Below are positions 61,825 to 64,000 of a DNA stretch of 64,000 nt, piece by piece; within the stretch, counting starts at the first letter, position 1; each line of letters opens with the position of its first letter. The DNA is taken from assembly GCA_963817785.1 (NCBI GenBank), contig CAWFPL010000008.1, positions 1,488,001 through 1,552,000 on the forward strand. Reading direction: 5' to 3'. The notes below the pieces were generated by a model. That model saw only the letters and a list, made by a program, of their open reading frames with translations, had not been told where the DNA came from and did not search any database. This stretch comes from JAKALD01 sp963817785 (GTDB lineage: Bacteria; Pseudomonadota; Gammaproteobacteria; Burkholderiales; SG8-39). A program made the position numbers and the translations under genes.

Positions 61825-64000
61825 TCCGCCCTCGCCGGAACAAGCACCTCGCGGTTGCCGTTCGCCTGCATCGCGGACACCAGTCCCGCGCGCTCCATGT
61901 CCTCGATCAGCCGCGCGGCGCGGTTGTAGCCGATGCGCAGGTGGCGCTGCACCAGCGAGATCGAGGGCCGGCGCGTGCGCAGCACGATCTCCACCGCCTG
62001 GTCGTACAGCGGATCCTTCTCGCCCGCCGACTCGCCGTCGCCGCCCTCGGCGCCGCCCTCGGTGCCGGCCGCCGGCTCGAGCACATCCTCGAGGTACTCC
62101 GGGCGGGCGAGATTCCTGAGGTAGTCGACCACCTTGTGCACCTCGTGATCGGCAACGAAAGCGCCGTGCACGCGTTGCGGCAGCCCGCTCCCCGGGGGCA
62201 GGTACAGCATGTCGCCCGCGCCGAGCAGCGCCTCGGCGCCGGACTGGTCGAGGATGGTGCGCGAGTCGATCTTGCTGGAGACCTGGAATGCGACCCGGGT
62301 CGGGATGTTCGCCTTGATCAGCCCGGTGATCACGTCCACCGAGGGCCGCTGCGTGGCGAGCACCAGGTGGATGCCCGACGCGCGTGCCTTCTGCGCGAGC
62401 CGCGCGATCAGCTCCTCGACCTTCTTGCCGACCACCATCATCAGGTCGGCGAGCTCGTCGATCACCACCACGATGAACGGAAGCTGCTTGAGCGGCTGCG
62501 GGTTGCCGGTGTCGAGCGTGAGCGGATCCTCGAGCGTGCGCCCCTGCTTCTCGGCCTCGGCGACCTTGTGGTTGAAGCCCGACAGGTTGCGCACCCCGAG
62601 CCACGACATCAGCTTGTAGCGCCGATCCATCTCCGCCACGCACCAGTTGAGCGCGTTGGCGGCCTGCTTCATGTCGGTGACCACCGGGGCCAGCAGGTGC
62701 GGGATGTTCTGGTAGACCGACAGCTCGAGCATCTTCGGGTCGACCAGGATCAGGCGCACGTGCCGCGCCTCGGACTTGTACAGCAGCGACAGGATCATGG
62801 CGTTGATCGCCACCGACTTGCCCGAGCCGGTCGTTCCCGCCACCAGCAAGTGCGGCATCTTGGCCAGGTCGGCGACCACGGGATTGCCGGCGATGTCCTT
62901 GCCCAGGGCGAGCGCGAGCGGCGAGTGCGCGCCGTGGTAGACCTCCGAGCCCAGGATCTCCGACAGGCGCACGGTCTGGCGGTGCGGATTCGGGATCTCC
63001 AGTCCCATGCAGGACTTGCCCGGAATGGTCTCCACCACCCGGATCGAGACCACCGACAGCGCGCGCGCCAGGTCCTTGACCAGGTTCACGACCTGGCTGC
63101 CCTTCACGCCCACCGCCGGCTCGACCTCGTAGCGCGTGATCACCGGGCCCGGGTAGGCGGCCAGCACCTTGACCGCGACCCCGAAGTCCGAGAGCTTCTT
63201 CTCGATCAGGCGCGAGGTGAACTCGAGCGTCTCGGCGCTCACCAGCTCGCCCTCGTGCGCGGGCTCGTCGAGCAGCTTGAGCGGCGGCAGCGGCGTGTCG
63301 GGCAGGTCGTCGAACAGCGGCGCCTGCTTTTCCTTCTGCACGCGCTCGGAGCGCTTGATCTCGATCACCGGCGGCTCGATGCGCAGCGGCGGATGCTCCT
63401 CCTCGCGCTTGCGCTCGGCCTCCACGGCGAACTCGCGCTCCCCGCGCGCGACCTCGCCCAGCCTGCGATCCTGGCGGCGCTCCCATTGACGCACGCCGAG
63501 CGCGTACCCCGCCTCGAGCAGAAAGCCGGTGAGCTCCGCGATGCCGAGCCAGGAGATTCCGGTGAACAGGCTGAAGCCCACCGCCACGAGCGTGAGCAGC
63601 GCGAGCGTCGCCCCGGTGAACCCGATCAGGCCGGAGGCGAGCCTGCCGCCAACGTCGCCCACCAGCCCCCCCGGGGCGAGCGGCAGCGCGGCCGAAAGCG
63701 AATACAGGCGCAGCGATTCGAGCGACGCGCTCGCCAGCAGCAGCACGGCGAAGCCCACCAGCGCGACCGCGAGCGGCCGCGGGTCGACGAGCGGCGAGCC
63801 GTCGAGCCGCCGATAGCCCCAGACCACGACGTACAGGCACAGCGCCACCCACCAGTAGGCCGAAATCCCGAACAGGTAGAGCAGCAGGTCGGCGAGCCAG
63901 GCGCCGAAGCGCCCGCCGGCATTCTGGGCGATGGTGCCGGTGGCGCTGTGCGACCAGCCGGGATCGCCCTTGTGGAAGCTGAGCAGGATCAGCAGGAGGT
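61821..64000 (-). CDS. ftsK: DNA translocase FtsK (N-terminus beyond the window)
   Basis: About 726 codons are in the window, with the N-terminal membrane domain partly cut by the window end. Several membrane segments precede a charged linker. The motor has Walker A GTTGSGKSVAIN, then LILVDPKMLELSVYQ and VVIDELADLMMVVG. The carboxyl gamma winged helix (PSISLVQRHLRIGYNRAARLIEDME, split) reads KOPS sequences. FtsK resolves chromosome dimers at the septum. The linker is short, as in SftA/SpoIIIE-like forms and many betaproteobacteria. Confidence 0.95.
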   Translation of the reverse strand, partial: LLLILLSFHKGDPGWSHSATGTIAQNAGGRFGAWLADLLLYLFGISAYWWVALCLYVVVWGYRRLDGSPLVDPRPLAVALVGFAVLLLASASLESLRLYSLSAALPLAPGGLVGDVGGRLASGLIGFTGATLALLTLVAVGFSLFTGISWLGIAELTGFLLEAGYALGVRQWERRQDRRLGEVARGEREFAVEAERKREEEHPPLRIEPPVIEIKRSERVQKEKQAPLFDDLPDTPLPPLKLLDEPAHEGELVSAETLEFTSRLIEKKLSDFGVAVKVLAAYPGPVITRYEVEPAVGVKGSQVVNLVKDLARALSVVSIRVVETIPGKSCMGLEIPNPHRQTVRLSEILGSEVYHGAHSPLALALGKDIAGNPVVADLAKMPHLLVAGTTGSGKSVAINAMILSLLYKSEARHVRLILVDPKMLELSVYQNIPHLLAPVVTDMKQAANALNWCVAEMDRRYKLMSWLGVRNLSGFNHKVAEAEKQGRTLEDPLTLDTGNPQPLKQLPFIVVVIDELADLMMVVGKKVEELIARLAQKARASGIHLVLATQRPSVDVITGLIKANIPTRVAFQVSSKIDSRTILDQSGAEALLGAGDMLYLPPGSGLPQRVHGAFVADHEVHKVVDYLRNLARPEYLEDVLEPAAGTEGGAEGGDGESAGEKDPLYDQAVEIVLRTRRPSISLVQRHLRIGYNRAARLIEDMERAGLVSAMQANGNREVLVPARAE

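Overview
The window comes from a GC-rich betaproteobacterium, probably of the Burkholderiales/Rhodocyclales breadth; I cannot name a genus. The evidence is gene order and content. There is a recJ-prfB-lysS run with the classical prfB frameshift, a phaC-phaA-phaB-phaB-phaR polyhydroxyalkanoate (PHA) cluster next to rimO, a divergent rluD/bamD pair with pgeF, and an ftsK-lolA-rarA-serS-tRNA-Ser block. These are all familiar betaproteobacterial neighbourhoods.

Layout. 1-9.3 kb (plus strand) holds the end of ppc, a LysE exporter, an exonuclease/GIY-YIG nuclease fusion, a conserved hypothetical, recJ, two small conserved proteins, prfB, lysS and a glycine-zipper protein. 9.3-19 kb (minus) holds an EamA transporter, a TPR-glycosyltransferase-like protein coupled to a 2-oxoglutarate oxygenase, rimO, and the PHA operon with a recognisable promoter. 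19.3-28.8 kb holds pgeF, rluD, bamD, a D-erythronate dehydrogenase-like gene, a DinG/YoaA helicase, an NlpC/P60 lipoprotein, a TonB-like protein and an orphan CoxL-type molybdenum hydroxylase subunit.

28.9-58.4 kb is accessory in character. It carries a glycosyltransferase-methyltransferase fusion, a ClC transporter, an Rhs remnant, a MazEF-type toxin-antitoxin pair, an intact IS630-family insertion sequence, and an ArnT-like glycosyltransferase with two undecaprenyl-diphosphatase candidates. It also has two copies of a 149-bp IS21-end-like miniature repeat, broken genes, and one long minus-strand run: nitronate monooxygenase, IclR regulator, enoyl-CoA hydratase-like protein, fused indolepyruvate:ferredoxin oxidoreductase, two tandem amino-acid/amide-type binding proteins and LivHMGF. 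The region ends at a 3' fragment of tRNA-Asn followed by two integrase C-terminal remnants lying head to head around a 20-bp perfect palindrome. This looks like the scarred end of an integrated element.

58.4-64 kb returns to core genes (minus): tRNA-Ser(CGA), serS, rarA, lolA and the start-truncated ftsK.

The most coherent functional module is the Liv/IOR cluster. I infer import of an aromatic or branched amino acid or related acid, oxidative decarboxylation of its 2-oxoacid to an acyl-CoA by the fused oxidoreductase, and control by an IclR regulator. The substrate cannot be read from sequence. The second module of interest is the undecaprenyl-phosphate set (GT39, PAP2, UppP). No CRISPR array and no classical anti-phage system other than the MazEF-like pair was seen.
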